Shown piece after piece: positions 35,615-44,936 of a stretch of 64,000 nucleotides of DNA. This stretch comes from Thermodesulfovibrionales bacterium (GTDB taxonomy: Bacteria > Nitrospirota > Thermodesulfovibrionia > Thermodesulfovibrionales > Dissulfurispiraceae): assembly GCA_020062545.1 (NCBI GenBank), contig JAGUWD010000003.1, forward strand, positions 124,001 to 188,000. Reading direction: 5' to 3'. Each line of letters opens with the position of its first letter. The first letter of the stretch is position 1. The notes under the pieces are model-generated. The model had not been told where the DNA came from. It saw only the letters and a program-made list of their open reading frames with translations, and searched no databases. A program made the position numbers and the translations under genes.

Positions 35615-36313
35615 ATGGATTCAATAATAGAGGGATTCAAAAAGGCATTTATACTTATTTTTAATCTCAATACAGAGCTTTTAGGCATTATATTTTTATC
35701 CCTTAAAGTCTCTGGCTCAGCCCTTTTGGTTTCGGCTGTTATCGGCATTCCCCTGTCCGCCATCCTCGGTTTGAAAAAATTCCCTGCAAAGGGATTCGTC
35801 ATAAGCCTCATGAATACATTCATGGGTCTTCCTCCTGTTGTTGTCGGCCTCTTCGTTTATATTTTGCTGTCAAGGAGCGGCCCTCTCGGATTTATGGGGC
35901 TTCTCTATACGCCGTCAGCAATGGTCATTGCGCAGACAATCCTTGCGCTGCCAATTGTGGTATCCCTTTGCCATTCAGCCATTGTCGGGGTTGATCCAAT
36001 AATTAAACAGGCATCGATGACCCTCGGTGCAACACCTTTTCAAACAACAATTACAATAATAAAAGAGGCAAGATACGGAATAATGTCGGGTGTTATCGCA
36101 GCATTTGGGAGAGTGATGGCAGAAGTTGGCGCAATACTGATTGTGGGAGGGAATATTGCGGGTTACACAAGGGTTGTGACAACCACCATTGCACTTGAGA
36201 CAGACAAAGGGAATTTCGAGCTCGCCCTTGCTCTGGGAATAATACTCTTGACAATCTCGCTGCTTATAAATGTAGTACTTCATTTTATTCAGAAGAAAGG
36301 CATGGTTAAATAA
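35615..36313 (+). CDS. tupB: Tungstate ABC transporter permease
   Basis: 232 residues with five to six helices. LKVSGSALLVSAVIGIPLSAIL and the EAA-type loop IKQASMTLGATPFQTTITII with GRVMAEVGAILIVGGNIAG fit TupB-type permeases. The gene lies 68 nt after tupA and 27 nt before tupC. Confidence 0.92.
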   Translation: MDSIIEGFKKAFILIFNLNTELLGIIFLSLKVSGSALLVSAVIGIPLSAILGLKKFPAKGFVISLMNTFMGLPPVVVGLFVYILLSRSGPLGFMGLLYTPSAMVIAQTILALPIVVSLCHSAIVGVDPIIKQASMTLGATPFQTTITIIKEARYGIMSGVIAAFGRVMAEVGAILIVGGNIAGYTRVVTTTIALETDKGNFELALALGIILLTISLLINVVLHFIQKKGMVK

Positions 36314-36340
36314 TATTGGTGAAGAGGTGAATTGGTGCAA

Positions 36341-36994
36341 ATGAATATGACATTACGCATATCCAATATTTATAAAAGCTATAACGGAAGGTCTGTGTTA
36401 AAAGGCTGCTCGTTTTCATTTGACAGGGGCGGTATCTATGTATTGACAGGACATAACGGCAGTGGCAAATCCACACTCCTGAGAATATGCGCCCTTCTCG
36501 AACCGCCTGATAGGGGAGAGATTAATTATCTCTCCGGCAGTAATATTATTAAGAAAGACACAGAACTGAAACGCAGGATGACCCTTGTATTGCCTAAAGT
36601 TGGAGTGTTCAATACAACCGTCTTCAAAAATGTGGCTTACGGATTAAAAATCAGGGGAATAAAAGGCAATAAAATGGAGGAAAGGGTTAACAAGGCACTG
36701 GACTTTGTCGGTCTGGCGCACAAAAAAGATCAAAATGCCCTCACTCTTTCAAGCGGTGAAACTCAGAGGCTCGGCATAGCGAGGGCAATGGCCATAGAGC
36801 CCGAGATACTCTTTCTTGACGAACCAACAGCCTCGGTCGATATGGAGAACACAGAAATAATAGAAAATATTATTTTAAATATGAAAAGAAAAGACAAATC
36901 CACCATAGTCATTACCACCCATGACATGTCGCAGGCCGAGAGGCTTGGAGACACCATGCTCATTATGTCTGAAGGCAGGATTATTCAAGGTTAA
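36341..36994 (+). CDS. tupC: Tungstate ABC transporter ATPase
   Basis: 217 residues from the ATG at 36341 (GTG 36335 and ATG 36347 are alternatives; GAGGTG lies just upstream). Walker A GHNGSGKSTLL, signature LSSGETQRLGIARAM and Walker B EILFLDEPTASVD are present. It completes the tupABC operon. Confidence 0.9.
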   Translation: MNMTLRISNIYKSYNGRSVLKGCSFSFDRGGIYVLTGHNGSGKSTLLRICALLEPPDRGEINYLSGSNIIKKDTELKRRMTLVLPKVGVFNTTVFKNVAYGLKIRGIKGNKMEERVNKALDFVGLAHKKDQNALTLSSGETQRLGIARAMAIEPEILFLDEPTASVDMENTEIIENIILNMKRKDKSTIVITTHDMSQAERLGDTMLIMSEGRIIQG

Positions 36995-37033
36995 GTTGCA
37001 CTTTCAGGCTGTTTTTTAGTATCTTATGAGGAT

Positions 37034-37121
37034 GCCGGAGTGGCGGAATTGGTAGACGCAAGGGACTTAAAATCCCTCGGGTCTCTGACCTGTACGAGTT
37101 CGAGTCTCGTCTCCGGCACCA
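37034..37121 (+). tRNA. tRNA-Leu (UAA anticodon)
   Basis: Acceptor GCCGGAG pairs with CTCCGGC; the discriminator is A and CCA is encoded. The anticodon loop ACTTAAAATC contains TAA, and a long variable arm (CGGGTCTCTGACCTG) marks a class II tRNA. The T-arm is GAGTTCGAGTCTC. Length 88 nt. Confidence 0.97.
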
Positions 37122-37127
37122 TAGTCT

Positions 37128-37150
37128 AAGTAATAAGTAGGAAGTAAGAG
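37128..37150 (+). repeat. AAGTAAT-type heptamer microrepeat
   Basis: AAGTAAT, AAGTAGG, AAGTAAG directly after the tRNA and before galU; it may supply the galU ribosome-binding region. Confidence 0.55.
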
Positions 37151-37154
37151 GGAT

Positions 37155-38027
37155 ATGAAAACAACAATTAAAAAGGCTATACTCCCTGCAGCAGGTCTCG
37201 GTACGAGATTTCTGCCTGCCACCAAGGCATCGCCAAAAGAAATGATGCCAATAGTCGATAAACCATTGATCCAGTATGCAGTGGAGGAGTCTTTATCGTG
37301 CGGCATAAAGGATTTTATTATCATTACAGGCAAATATAAAAGGGCCATTGAAGACCATTTCGACACTGCATACAGGCTGGAAGAGAAACTGAGGGCATCC
37401 GGCAAAGAAACGATACTAAAAGAACTCAATAAGTTAAATAACATCAATCTCGCATACATACGGCAGAGGGTTCCCCTCGGCCTCGGTCATGCAATACTGT
37501 GCGCCAGGCCTTTTGTTAAGGACGAGCCTTTTGCGGTTATTTTAAGCGATGATGTCATAGACCCTGGGTACCCGCTATTAAAAGAGATGATTACGGTCTA
37601 TGAAAAGAAGAAATGTCCTGTAATTGCGCTACAAGAGGTTCCGAAGTCTGAGGTTCACCGCTATGGTATTGTCGATGGCAAGCAAGAAGGTGCTGTGTAT
37701 AAAATTAAGAACATGGTGGAAAAGCCTGCCCCTGACAAAGCCCCTTCAAATTTAGCTATAATAGGTAGGTATATACTGACGCCAGAAATATTCAAGATCC
37801 TCGAAAGGCAGAAGCCGGGGGCTGGAGGCGAGATACAACTGACCGATGCATTAAAAAGCCTTGTAAAAAAGACCCCCGTTTATGGCTATCTGATAAAAGG
37901 AAAGAGATACGATGCTGGCGATAAACTGGGGTATTTGCAGGCAACGGTTGACTTTGCCCTTAAGAATAAGGAATTATCAGAGGGCTTTAAGAAGTATCTG
38001 GTTGAAAAAGTCAAAGATTTACCATGA
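37155..38027 (+). CDS. galU: UTP-glucose-1-phosphate uridylyltransferase
   Basis: 290 residues. The nucleotide-binding AILPAAGLGTRFLPATKASP, KEMMPIVDKPLIQYAVEE, and VEKPAPDKAPSNLAIIGRYI are GalU motifs. It makes UDP-glucose for envelope polysaccharide. The stop overlaps the hsp20 start (ATGA). Confidence 0.96.
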   Translation: MKTTIKKAILPAAGLGTRFLPATKASPKEMMPIVDKPLIQYAVEESLSCGIKDFIIITGKYKRAIEDHFDTAYRLEEKLRASGKETILKELNKLNNINLAYIRQRVPLGLGHAILCARPFVKDEPFAVILSDDVIDPGYPLLKEMITVYEKKKCPVIALQEVPKSEVHRYGIVDGKQEGAVYKIKNMVEKPAPDKAPSNLAIIGRYILTPEIFKILERQKPGAGGEIQLTDALKSLVKKTPVYGYLIKGKRYDAGDKLGYLQATVDFALKNKELSEGFKKYLVEKVKDLP

Positions 38028-38398
38028 AAAATGTCTTAAAAGGCTTGTTTTATTATGAGGCAGAGACCTGCACAGGGCCTCTGATAGACATTTATGAGAC
38101 CGCAGATGACCTTGTTTTTGAGGTCGACCTTCCGGGGATAGACCTGACCAATCTATCCGTAATGGTCTATGAGGATTTGCTTATTATCGAAGGAATGATG
38201 ACCGACACCGATGACGAATTACAAAAATATTTGTGCATGGAAAGAGGCACAAGGGAATTCAGGCGTGTAATGAAGATACCCATCCATGTCAATACCGTGG
38301 CAGGAGATGCATTTTATAGCAATGGTGTTGTAACGGTAAAATTCCCCAAGCTGAAGGGCAAGTTGATAAAAATTAAAATAGAGAAAATAAGTAAATGA
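38024..38398 (+). CDS. Small heat-shock protein (Hsp20/alpha-crystallin)
   Basis: 124 residues. The alpha-crystallin domain is visible: PLIDIYETADDLVFEVDLPG, LSVMVYEDLLIIEG and the end strand NGVVTVKFPKL. The N-terminal arm is short and the final IxI-like motif is weak (IKIEKISK). It is a holdase chaperone. Its position directly before lon, 18 nt away, suggests coregulated protein quality control. Confidence 0.9.
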   Translation: MKNVLKGLFYYEAETCTGPLIDIYETADDLVFEVDLPGIDLTNLSVMVYEDLLIIEGMMTDTDDELQKYLCMERGTREFRRVMKIPIHVNTVAGDAFYSNGVVTVKFPKLKGKLIKIKIEKISK

Positions 38399-38416
38399 GT
38401 GTTGGAGGAAATATAG

Positions 38417-40948
38417 ATGGCAGAAGCGAATAAGAATACCGAAAAAGAGCAGATAGAGATTCCAGCTACATTGCCGGTGCTGCCTGCAAGGGATATTGTG
38501 GTTTTCCCTTACATGATACTCCCATTGTTCGTAGGTAGGGATGTATCGATAAAGGCAATCGACCACTCCCTCAATACAAACAGGATGATATTGCTGCTTA
38601 CCCAGAAAGACCTGAATGTGGAAACGCCTACGCCTAATGACCTTTATTCCATTGGTACTGTATGCATGATCATGAGAATGCTGAAACTCCCGGATGGACG
38701 GGTGAAGATACTTGCACAGGGATTAAGCAAGGCAAGAGTGGTCAATTTCTCGCAGCAGGAACCATTCTTCATGGCTGAGATAGAAAAGATGGCAGAAGAG
38801 AAACCTGTGGAGATGACCCTTGAGAACGAGGCATTGATAAGGAATGTCAAGGAACAGATGGATAAGGCAGTATCTCTCGGAAGAACTATCCTGCCAGATG
38901 TGATGGTAGTCATAGAAAACATAGACGATCCCGGCAGGCTCGCAGACCTGATCGCATCCAACCTCGGCCTCAAAACAGAGCAGGCGCAGGAGATACTGGA
39001 GATGGCAGACCCCATAGAGAGATTAAAAAAGATAAGCGAAATACTGACCAGAGAGATACAGTTATTAACCATACAGCAGAAGATCCAGACAGAGGCACGG
39101 GGGGAAATAGACAAGACGCAGAGGGAATACTTCCTGCGCGAACAGCTTAAGGCAATACAGAGGGAACTTGGAGAGATAGACGAGCGTGCGGAAGAGATAA
39201 GGGAGTTTAAGAAAAAGATAGAAGAAGCAAAGATGCCGGAGAAGGTAATGAAAGAGGCGGAAAAGCAGCTAAAGCGGTTGGAGAAGATGCATCCTGACAG
39301 CGCTGAGGCTGGAACAATAAGGACATACCTCGAATGGCTTACAGAGCTGCCGTGGTCTAATAGCACAAAGGATCAGCTCGATATAAAGGTGGCTGAGAAG
39401 GTTTTGAATGAGGATCACTATGACCTCGAAAAGGTCAAAGAAAGAATACTCGAATACCTCAGTGTCAGAAAGCTCAAAGAGAAGATGAAGGGCCCCATTC
39501 TATGCTTCATCGGGCCTCCTGGCGTTGGAAAGACATCCCTCGGCCGTTCCATAGCCCGTTCTCTCGGAAGAGAATTCGTCAGGATGTCCCTCGGAGGCGT
39601 TCGTGACGAGGCGGAAATCAGGGGACACAGGAGGACATATGTGGGCGCCCTCCCAGGCAGGATTATACAGGGAATAAAACAGGCAGGGACAAACAATCCC
39701 GTATTTATGCTTGATGAGATAGACAAGATCGGAATGGACTTCAGGGGAGACCCGTCTTCTGCACTTCTTGAAGTACTTGATCCAGAGCAGAACAATTCGT
39801 TCATGGACCATTATCTGGCAGTTCCCTTTGACCTGTCCAATGTAATGTTCATAACAACAGGGAATCTTGCAGATACCATACCCGGGCCGTTAAGGGACAG
39901 GATGGAGATATTATATCTTTCAGGTTATACTGAAGAGGAAAAACTGGAGATAGCTAAAAAATATCTTATCCCAAAACAGCTTGAAGAACACGGCATAACA
40001 TCTAAGATATTAAAGCTGAGCGACTCTGCCATCTCGCAGATAATATCACACTACACGAGGGAGGCAGGAGTCAGAAACCTCGAGCGTGAGATAGCCAACC
40101 TCTGCAGAAAAGTAGCAAAACAGGTTGCAGAGGGAAAGGCAAAGAAATTCGATATCACTGCAGGCAATGTCCAGAAATATCTCGGTGTGCCCAAATATCT
40201 ACCCGAAGAGGAGATGAAAAAAGACGAAGTTGGGGTCTCTACAGGTCTTGCATGGACAGAGGCCGGTGGGGATGTCATATATGTGGAAGCCACAACCATG
40301 AAGGGCAAGGGAAGCCTTACTCTTACAGGGCAGTTGGGAGATGTCATGAAGGAATCTGCACAGGCTGCATTGAGCTATGTAAGGTCACGGGCAAAGCAAC
40401 TGAACATAAGCGAAGATGCATTCTCAAAGGTTGATCTGCATATACATGTTCCGGCAGGCGCCATTCCAAAGGACGGGCCTTCAGCAGGCATAACAATGGC
40501 AACTGCTATAGCTTCGGCACTTACAGGAAAACCTGTGAAAAAAGATGTTGCCATGACAGGGGAAGTAACATTAAGAGGCAGGGTTCTCCCCATAGGAGGA
40601 CTAAAGGAAAAGACATTAGCTGCCAAAAGAATGGGGATAAAGACCGTAATAATACCTCACAGGAACAAGAAGGATCTCGAAGACCTTCCCAAGTATGTCA
40701 AGGAAGGCATGAACTTCATCCTCGCCGAAACAATGGATGATGTCTTGAAAACAGCCATCGGTGGAGATAAAAGGGGTACAAAGGTTAAGAAGGTAGAGGT
40801 TACTAAAGCTAAGGCCATGGTAGCTTCACCGGCCAATAACAAGAATATTCGCAGCATAAAAGGCTTAAAGGTAAAGTCAGGCATAAAAAATGAAACTCCA
40901 TCAAATAGGAGAGTTAGAGCTTCTAAGGGAAGTAAGAAAAAGGTTTAG
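38417..40948 (+). CDS. lon: ATP-dependent Lon protease
   Basis: 843 residues. An N-terminal substrate domain ([20 protein letters not shown]), coiled coil, AAA+ domain with Walker [11 protein letters not shown] (~365) and Walker [12 protein letters not shown], and the protease domain with catalytic Ser in [12 protein letters not shown] (~689) and Lys in [15 protein letters not shown] basic C-terminal tail of ~60 residues ([11 protein letters not shown] onward) exceeds the usual end and overlaps thiL by 59 nt. Confidence 0.97.
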   Translation: MAEANKNTEKEQIEIPATLPVLPARDIVVFPYMILPLFVGRDVSIKAIDHSLNTNRMILLLTQKDLNVETPTPNDLYSIGTVCMIMRMLKLPDGRVKILAQGLSKARVVNFSQQEPFFMAEIEKMAEEKPVEMTLENEALIRNVKEQMDKAVSLGRTILPDVMVVIENIDDPGRLADLIASNLGLKTEQAQEILEMADPIERLKKISEILTREIQLLTIQQKIQTEARGEIDKTQREYFLREQLKAIQRELGEIDERAEEIREFKKKIEEAKMPEKVMKEAEKQLKRLEKMHPDSAEAGTIRTYLEWLTELPWSNSTKDQLDIKVAEKVLNEDHYDLEKVKERILEYLSVRKLKEKMKGPILCFIGPPGVGKTSLGRSIARSLGREFVRMSLGGVRDEAEIRGHRRTYVGALPGRIIQGIKQAGTNNPVFMLDEIDKIGMDFRGDPSSALLEVLDPEQNNSFMDHYLAVPFDLSNVMFITTGNLADTIPGPLRDRMEILYLSGYTEEEKLEIAKKYLIPKQLEEHGITSKILKLSDSAISQIISHYTREAGVRNLEREIANLCRKVAKQVAEGKAKKFDITAGNVQKYLGVPKYLPEEEMKKDEVGVSTGLAWTEAGGDVIYVEATTMKGKGSLTLTGQLGDVMKESAQAALSYVRSRAKQLNISEDAFSKVDLHIHVPAGAIPKDGPSAGITMATAIASALTGKPVKKDVAMTGEVTLRGRVLPIGGLKEKTLAAKRMGIKTVIIPHRNKKDLEDLPKYVKEGMNFILAETMDDVLKTAIGGDKRGTKVKKVEVTKAKAMVASPANNKNIRSIKGLKVKSGIKNETPSNRRVRASKGSKKKV

Positions 40949-41981
40949 CTCTTATTCTAAGATTAATGGCAGCAGCGTCATAGTCGGCATCGGCGATGAT
41001 GCTGCTGTTATAGCCCCTCAAAAGGAAAAAATCCTTGTTACGACGGATATGATGAACGAGAGGATCCATTTTGATCTGAGCTTTACCTCCCCTTTCCATC
41101 TCGGTTTTAAACTGGTATCTGTCAATGCAAGCGATATATTTGCCATGGGCGGCAGACCAAAGTACCTTTTCCTGAATATAGCAATGAAGAAAGAAGAGGA
41201 TGAAAATACATTCTGGAAGATGTATGAAGGGATCTTCAGTGCAATGAATATCTACGGAGTGAGCCTGGTGGGTGGAGACCTGTGTGCAACAGAAAACGAT
41301 ATGGTACTTTCTGCTACAATAATTGGCGCAGGCGATAAGGTTATCACAAGGGGTAGGGCATCTGTAGGAGATAAGATTTATGTGACCGGCACTCCAGGCG
41401 ATTCTGCATGCGGACTGGAAATATTGAAAAGGCTTACAGACGAATCAAAGGAGATAATCAAAAATCTGGAGTACTGGAATAATAGTCATAAAAATATTGG
41501 AGTTTTGGAGTATTGGAGTAATGAGTTGAAAAATACAATCGATTGGGATATTGCCGAGCCGTTGCTCAGAAGGCATCTCATGCCTGTTGCGAGGGATTCT
41601 GCTGAAATTGCAAATTATGCCACGGCAATGATAGACATAAGCGATGGCCTGTTTATTGATCTGTGCAGGATATGCGATGAAAGCAATGTGGGAGCAAGGG
41701 TTTATCTCAATAAAATACCAATGTCTGATGAGATGAAAAAAACAGCAGAGATTATGAAATTAGACTCAATACACCTTGCAACATCAGGCGGTGAAGATTA
41801 TGAGCTTTTATTTACAGCGCCGCCGGAAATTAAATTCGAAATTCGAAATTCGAAATTCGAAATTTTAAAGACAACCTGTATAGGTGAAATCATAGAAAAG
41901 GACAGAGTTGTTGTAGACAAATCAGGCAAAGAATCTGCCTTAAAGACAGAGGGGTATCAGCATTTTGGCACTTCGGGATAA
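40890..41981 (+). CDS. thiL: Thiamine-monophosphate kinase with repeat insertions
   Basis: 363 residues. [51 protein letters not shown] and [13 protein letters not shown] are ThiL motifs; the last two distinguish it from SelD, which has an N-terminal Sec/Cys Gly-rich loop lacking here. It phosphorylates TMP to the coenzyme TPP. Two in-frame insertions are microrepeat-encoded: an EYWNN...GVLEYWSN segment (DNA 41463-41530) and [10 protein letters not shown] (41832-41866). It overlaps the lon 3' end and the next gene's start. Confidence 0.92.
   Translation: MKLHQIGELELLREVRKRFSSYSKINGSSVIVGIGDDAAVIAPQKEKILVTTDMMNERIHFDLSFTSPFHLGFKLVSVNASDIFAMGGRPKYLFLNIAMKKEEDENTFWKMYEGIFSAMNIYGVSLVGGDLCATENDMVLSATIIGAGDKVITRGRASVGDKIYVTGTPGDSACGLEILKRLTDESKEIIKNLEYWNNSHKNIGVLEYWSNELKNTIDWDIAEPLLRRHLMPVARDSAEIANYATAMIDISDGLFIDLCRICDESNVGARVYLNKIPMSDEMKKTAEIMKLDSIHLATSGGEDYELLFTAPPEIKFEIRNSKFEILKTTCIGEIIEKDRVVVDKSGKESALKTEGYQHFGTSG
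41497..41520 (+). repeat. TTGGAGTA octamers inserted in thiL
   Basis: TTGGAGTT, TTGGAGTA, TTGGAGTA, with a degenerate copy (CTGGAGTA) upstream near 41466. The same word, inverted, is at the tolC start (12170-12193). Confidence 0.75.
41832..41866 (+). repeat. AAATTCG heptamers inserted in thiL
   Basis: Four perfect AAATTCG units and a final AAATTTT, in frame, between EIK and the conserved TTCIGEII segment. Confidence 0.85.
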
Positions 41982-42396
41982 GTTAGCAGCAATTTTCAGC
42001 GTTAAGGATTCTCCAAAAAAGATAGCAATATCCTTTGCAGTGGGGGTCTTTATCGGCATGTCGCCGATTTTGGGGCTGCACACTGTATTGGGCATTGCAG
42101 CCGCATGGATTTTCAGGCTGAATAAGTTTGTGACCATTATCGGCGTTTATGTAACCAATCCGTGGACTATCGTGCCAATATATACATTTGCCACATGGTT
42201 CGGCGCCAAATTACTGGGTGTAAAGAAGATAATACCGGCTATCGACTGGAATAATATAAGCTTTAACTATCTATTAAACGAAATGAGCCATCTTTTATTG
42301 CCCTTTGTCTTTGGAACCACCCTTCTCGGACTTCTATCCGCAATAGCAGGCTATATAATAATCTATCAGGCAGTAATGAGAAGCAGGCAGGAGTAA
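41965..42396 (+). CDS. DUF2062 membrane protein
   Basis: 143 residues from a TTG start overlapping the thiL stop. KKIAISFAVGVFIGMSPILG and YVTNPWTIVPIYTFATWFGA are the DUF2062 signature, with two to three helices. The function of the family is unclear, possibly envelope or glycosyl-related. It is translationally coupled to thiL. Confidence 0.85.
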   Translation: MALRDKLAAIFSVKDSPKKIAISFAVGVFIGMSPILGLHTVLGIAAAWIFRLNKFVTIIGVYVTNPWTIVPIYTFATWFGAKLLGVKKIIPAIDWNNISFNYLLNEMSHLLLPFVFGTTLLGLLSAIAGYIIIYQAVMRSRQE

Positions 42397-42404
42397 AACA
42401 AAGT

Positions 42405-43040
42405 CTATTTCCCGAGTCCAGGAAGCAATTGAAGAAGCCCACCTGTAATAAATTCTGCTGCAATAGCAGCCAACAGCAAACCCATAAGACGAACCATTAT
42501 ATTTATCCCTGTCTTGCCAAGCATACGACTGACAGGGATAGCTATATTCAGAAATACCCAGGTCAACATAGCTACTAAAAGAATAGTGATGATTATAAAA
42601 GTAATATGCAAGGGTTCGGTTGATGTATCAGAGTAAATTATCACTGTAGATATTGCACCAGGTCCGGCAAGTAAAGGCATAGCTATCGGTACTACCGCAA
42701 TACTGTCCTTCTCTTCGGCTTCTTCGGCTTCCTCGGGAGTCTGCTTGCCCTCTGTGCGTTTTGCCTGCATCATAGCAATCGCCATTAACAACAAAAGAAT
42801 GCCACCGCCTACCTTGAAAGATGCTATGCTTACACCAAAAAAATTCAATAAGGGCTTTCCTATCAAAGTAGCTACAGTTAATATAATAGCAACTGATATG
42901 CTCGTAATCTTAGCTATATGCCTGCGATCATAGTCGGTAGAATCCTTTGTAAGACTTACAAAAATTGGAATAATAGCAAGAGGGTCTACTATAGCCAGCA
43001 GAGTGGTAAAAATCTTTATATATTCTGTCCAATCGAGCAT
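42405..43040 (-). CDS. MarC-family integral membrane protein
   Basis: 211 residues and six predicted helices. TTLLAIVDPLAIIPIFVSLT, GGGILLLLMAIAMMQAKRTE and VPIAMPLLAGPGAISTVIIY are MarC/YchE/YhgN hallmarks. The transported substrate, if any, is unknown; an earlier link to multiple antibiotic resistance was not upheld. It has an acidic loop PEEAEEAEEKDS. It is convergent with the DUF2062 gene. Confidence 0.9.
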   Translation of the reverse strand: MLDWTEYIKIFTTLLAIVDPLAIIPIFVSLTKDSTDYDRRHIAKITSISVAIILTVATLIGKPLLNFFGVSIASFKVGGGILLLLMAIAMMQAKRTEGKQTPEEAEEAEEKDSIAVVPIAMPLLAGPGAISTVIIYSDTSTEPLHITFIIITILLVAMLTWVFLNIAIPVSRMLGKTGINIMVRLMGLLLAAIAAEFITGGLLQLLPGLGK

Positions 43041-43109
43041 AGTCTATACCATTATAACAATTTTAAAGAGCTTTAATGTTTTACCGCCTGCATGTGATAC
43101 AATAATCGA

Positions 43110-43235
43110 ATGATTTTAGACTCGCTCGACAATTTCGACAAATATCTCTGCATCCATCAGGGTTTTACAATCACTCAGAAATACCCGTCTCGGCACCTTC
43201 ACTCCATCGGCGAGAATGTAAGTGTAAGTTAGCAA
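43110..43235 (+). pseudogene. Truncated YhcH/YiaL-like remnant
   Basis: 41 codons beginning MILDSLDNFDKYLCIHQGF, like the N-terminus of YhcH/YjgK/YiaL cupin-like proteins (normally ~150 residues). It then diverges to a premature stop. No ribosome-binding site is evident. It is probably a decayed fragment left beside the mobile element. Confidence 0.35.
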
Positions 43236-43281
43236 ATTCATGTTATTATAAATAAATATTATATTCAATTAAATCCCAAAT

Positions 43282-43464
43282 CCAGCGATAAGAATGGGGC
43301 TCTGAAGTGAATAGCGATGTTTTGGTAACAGTTCTTTGCGACTGGAGCGTTAAACAGCCGTAAGTGTTTGAACCCGAAGGGTGAGTTTTGCGGCTGTAGT
43401 GAAAGGAGCATTAGAACTGTCAAAACAGAGCTTCTGAACGGAAGAGACTTATCCTTATTGCTGG
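43282..43464 (+). mobile_element. MITE-like element, copy 2
   Basis: Same core as copy 1 (for example TCTGAAGTGAATAGCGATGT against TCTGAAGTGAATAGCAATGT, then GTTTTGGTAACAGTTCTTTG in both). The terminal inverted repeats are 22 bp but degraded: 43282-43303 against 43443-43464. It lies between the YhcH remnant and rimO, 33 nt before the rimO start. Confidence 0.75.
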
Positions 43465-43497
43465 ATCGGTAAATAGTATTTCAGTGAGGAAATAAGA

Positions 43498-44859
43498 TTG
43501 ACTAAGATTAACATTACAACCCTCGGCTGTCCGAAAAACGTTGTCGATTCAGGACATCTGGCAAGAAGATTTGAATTAGAAGGATTTATCCATGTGGATG
43601 ATGCAAACGATGCGGATATTATCCTCGTCAATACCTGCGGCTTTATAAGGGATGCAAAGGAAGAATCCATAGAAGAGATACTGAGGCTTGCCAGGATTAA
43701 AGGCAAAAAGGCAAAGCTTGTCGTATTCGGCTGTCTCGCAAAAAGATACAGGGATGAGCTTATAAAGGAAATCCCTGAGATGGACGCGATATTTGGAGTC
43801 GGAGAAGATAACAGTATAATCGCATACTGCAAGGATCTGGTGAAAGGCAAAAGGAAAAAGGATATAGGAGATATTAAGATACCTGTTACCTATCGCTCAT
43901 TGCCTATCGCCTCGTCATATGCTTATCTTAAAATCGCCGAGGGGTGCGATAAAAAATGTACCTTCTGCGTTATACCTTCCATTAGGGGAAAGTTCAGGAG
44001 CATTCCGCCTGAAAAAATGTTGAAAGAAGCAGGGGAACATATCAAGAACGGCGTCAGAGAACTGATACTTGTGGCGCAGGACATCACAAAGTATGGAAAG
44101 GAATTTGAAAACTACAATCTTGTTTCCCTATTAAAAGACCTTGCTTCAATAAAAGGCGACTTCCGCATCAGACTTCTGTATCTTTATCCAACAGAGATAA
44201 CCGACGAATTACTGGAGCTTATAGCAAAAGAAGACAAAATACAGAAGTACCTCGATATACCCCTCCAGCACTCAGAGGATAAAATCTTGAGGTTGATGGG
44301 AAGGAGAGGAACCAGAAAGGAATATATTAAGCTGATAAGGAATATCAGGCGGACAATACCCGGGGTTGCTCTCAGAACCACATTTATAGTGGGATTCCCT
44401 GGCGAGACAGAAGAGGATTTCCAAGGGCTTGTGGATTTCATTGAAGAGATGAGATTTGACAGGCTCGGTGTATTCAAATACTCAAAAGAGGAAGACACCC
44501 CTGCTTCAAAACTCAAAGGGCATGTACCGGAGAAGGTGAAAGACAGAAGGCTTGATGAGATAATGAAAAGACAGGCGCTCATATCCCTTGAGAAGAACAT
44601 GGAACTCATCGGCAGAAGATACGAGGCGATAATAGACGAGGTTGACGGTAATACTGCTATTGCGCGGCTCTATTCCCATGCCCCGGAGATAGATGGGGTC
44701 GTTATAATTCAGAGTACAGAACACAGAATACAGAATACAGAAAAAGAAAGTCTGTCTGCTGACTTCTGTCCTCTGCCTTCTGTTAAAGTCGGCGACCTTG
44801 TTACTATTGAAATTGTTGATGCCTATGATTATGATCTAAAAGGTGTCTTGTACCCGTAA
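43498..44859 (+). CDS. rimO: Ribosomal protein S12 methylthiotransferase
   Basis: 453 residues from a TTG start with GAGGA upstream. The UPF0004 domain (TTLGCPKNVVDSGHLARRF, VNTCGFI, FGCLAKRY) gives three cluster-binding Cys. The radical SAM CxxxCxxC is CDKKCTFC, and a C-terminal TRAM domain (KVGDLVTIEIVDAYDYDLKG) is present. It methylthiolates an Asp of ribosomal protein S12. Microrepeats encode TYRSLPIASSY (43889-43909) and an insertion STEHRIQNTEKESL with its neighbour (44716-44784) inside the TRAM domain. Confidence 0.93.
   Translation: MTKINITTLGCPKNVVDSGHLARRFELEGFIHVDDANDADIILVNTCGFIRDAKEESIEEILRLARIKGKKAKLVVFGCLAKRYRDELIKEIPEMDAIFGVGEDNSIIAYCKDLVKGKRKKDIGDIKIPVTYRSLPIASSYAYLKIAEGCDKKCTFCVIPSIRGKFRSIPPEKMLKEAGEHIKNGVRELILVAQDITKYGKEFENYNLVSLLKDLASIKGDFRIRLLYLYPTEITDELLELIAKEDKIQKYLDIPLQHSEDKILRLMGRRGTRKEYIKLIRNIRRTIPGVALRTTFIVGFPGETEEDFQGLVDFIEEMRFDRLGVFKYSKEEDTPASKLKGHVPEKVKDRRLDEIMKRQALISLEKNMELIGRRYEAIIDEVDGNTAIARLYSHAPEIDGVVIIQSTEHRIQNTEKESLSADFCPLPSVKVGDLVTIEIVDAYDYDLKGVLYP
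43889..43909 (+). repeat. CCTATCG-type heptamers in rimO
   Basis: CCTATCG, CTCATTG, CCTATCG, then a partial CCTCG. The same word family is at 57318-57338. Confidence 0.6.
44716..44784 (+). repeat. Two heptamer microrepeats in the rimO TRAM domain
   Basis: ACAGAAC, ACAGAAT, ACAGAAT, ACAGAAA at 44716-44743; GTCTGCT, GACTTCT, GTCCTCT, GCCTTCT at 44754-44781. They encode an in-frame loop of more than 20 residues. Confidence 0.8.
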
Positions 44860-44896
44860 GGGGGACTCAGTCCCCCTCACGAAATCCCCCTTTTTA
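44859..44896 (+). terminator. Terminator after rimO
   Basis: AGGGGGAC pairs with GTCCCCCT (44859-44877). A second TCCCCC followed by TTTTT can pair alternatively with the same G-run. Confidence 0.75.
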
Positions 44897-44936
44897 TGTA
44901 TCCTGAGATTAATCTTGTGATATAATTAATACCGTC

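Noticed and set aside
40890-41981. SelD (selenophosphate synthetase), which would fit the selenoproteins
   Set aside because: The sequence has ThiL motifs and lacks the SelD N-terminal catalytic Cys/Sec Gly-rich segment. No selA, selB, selC or selD was found in the window.
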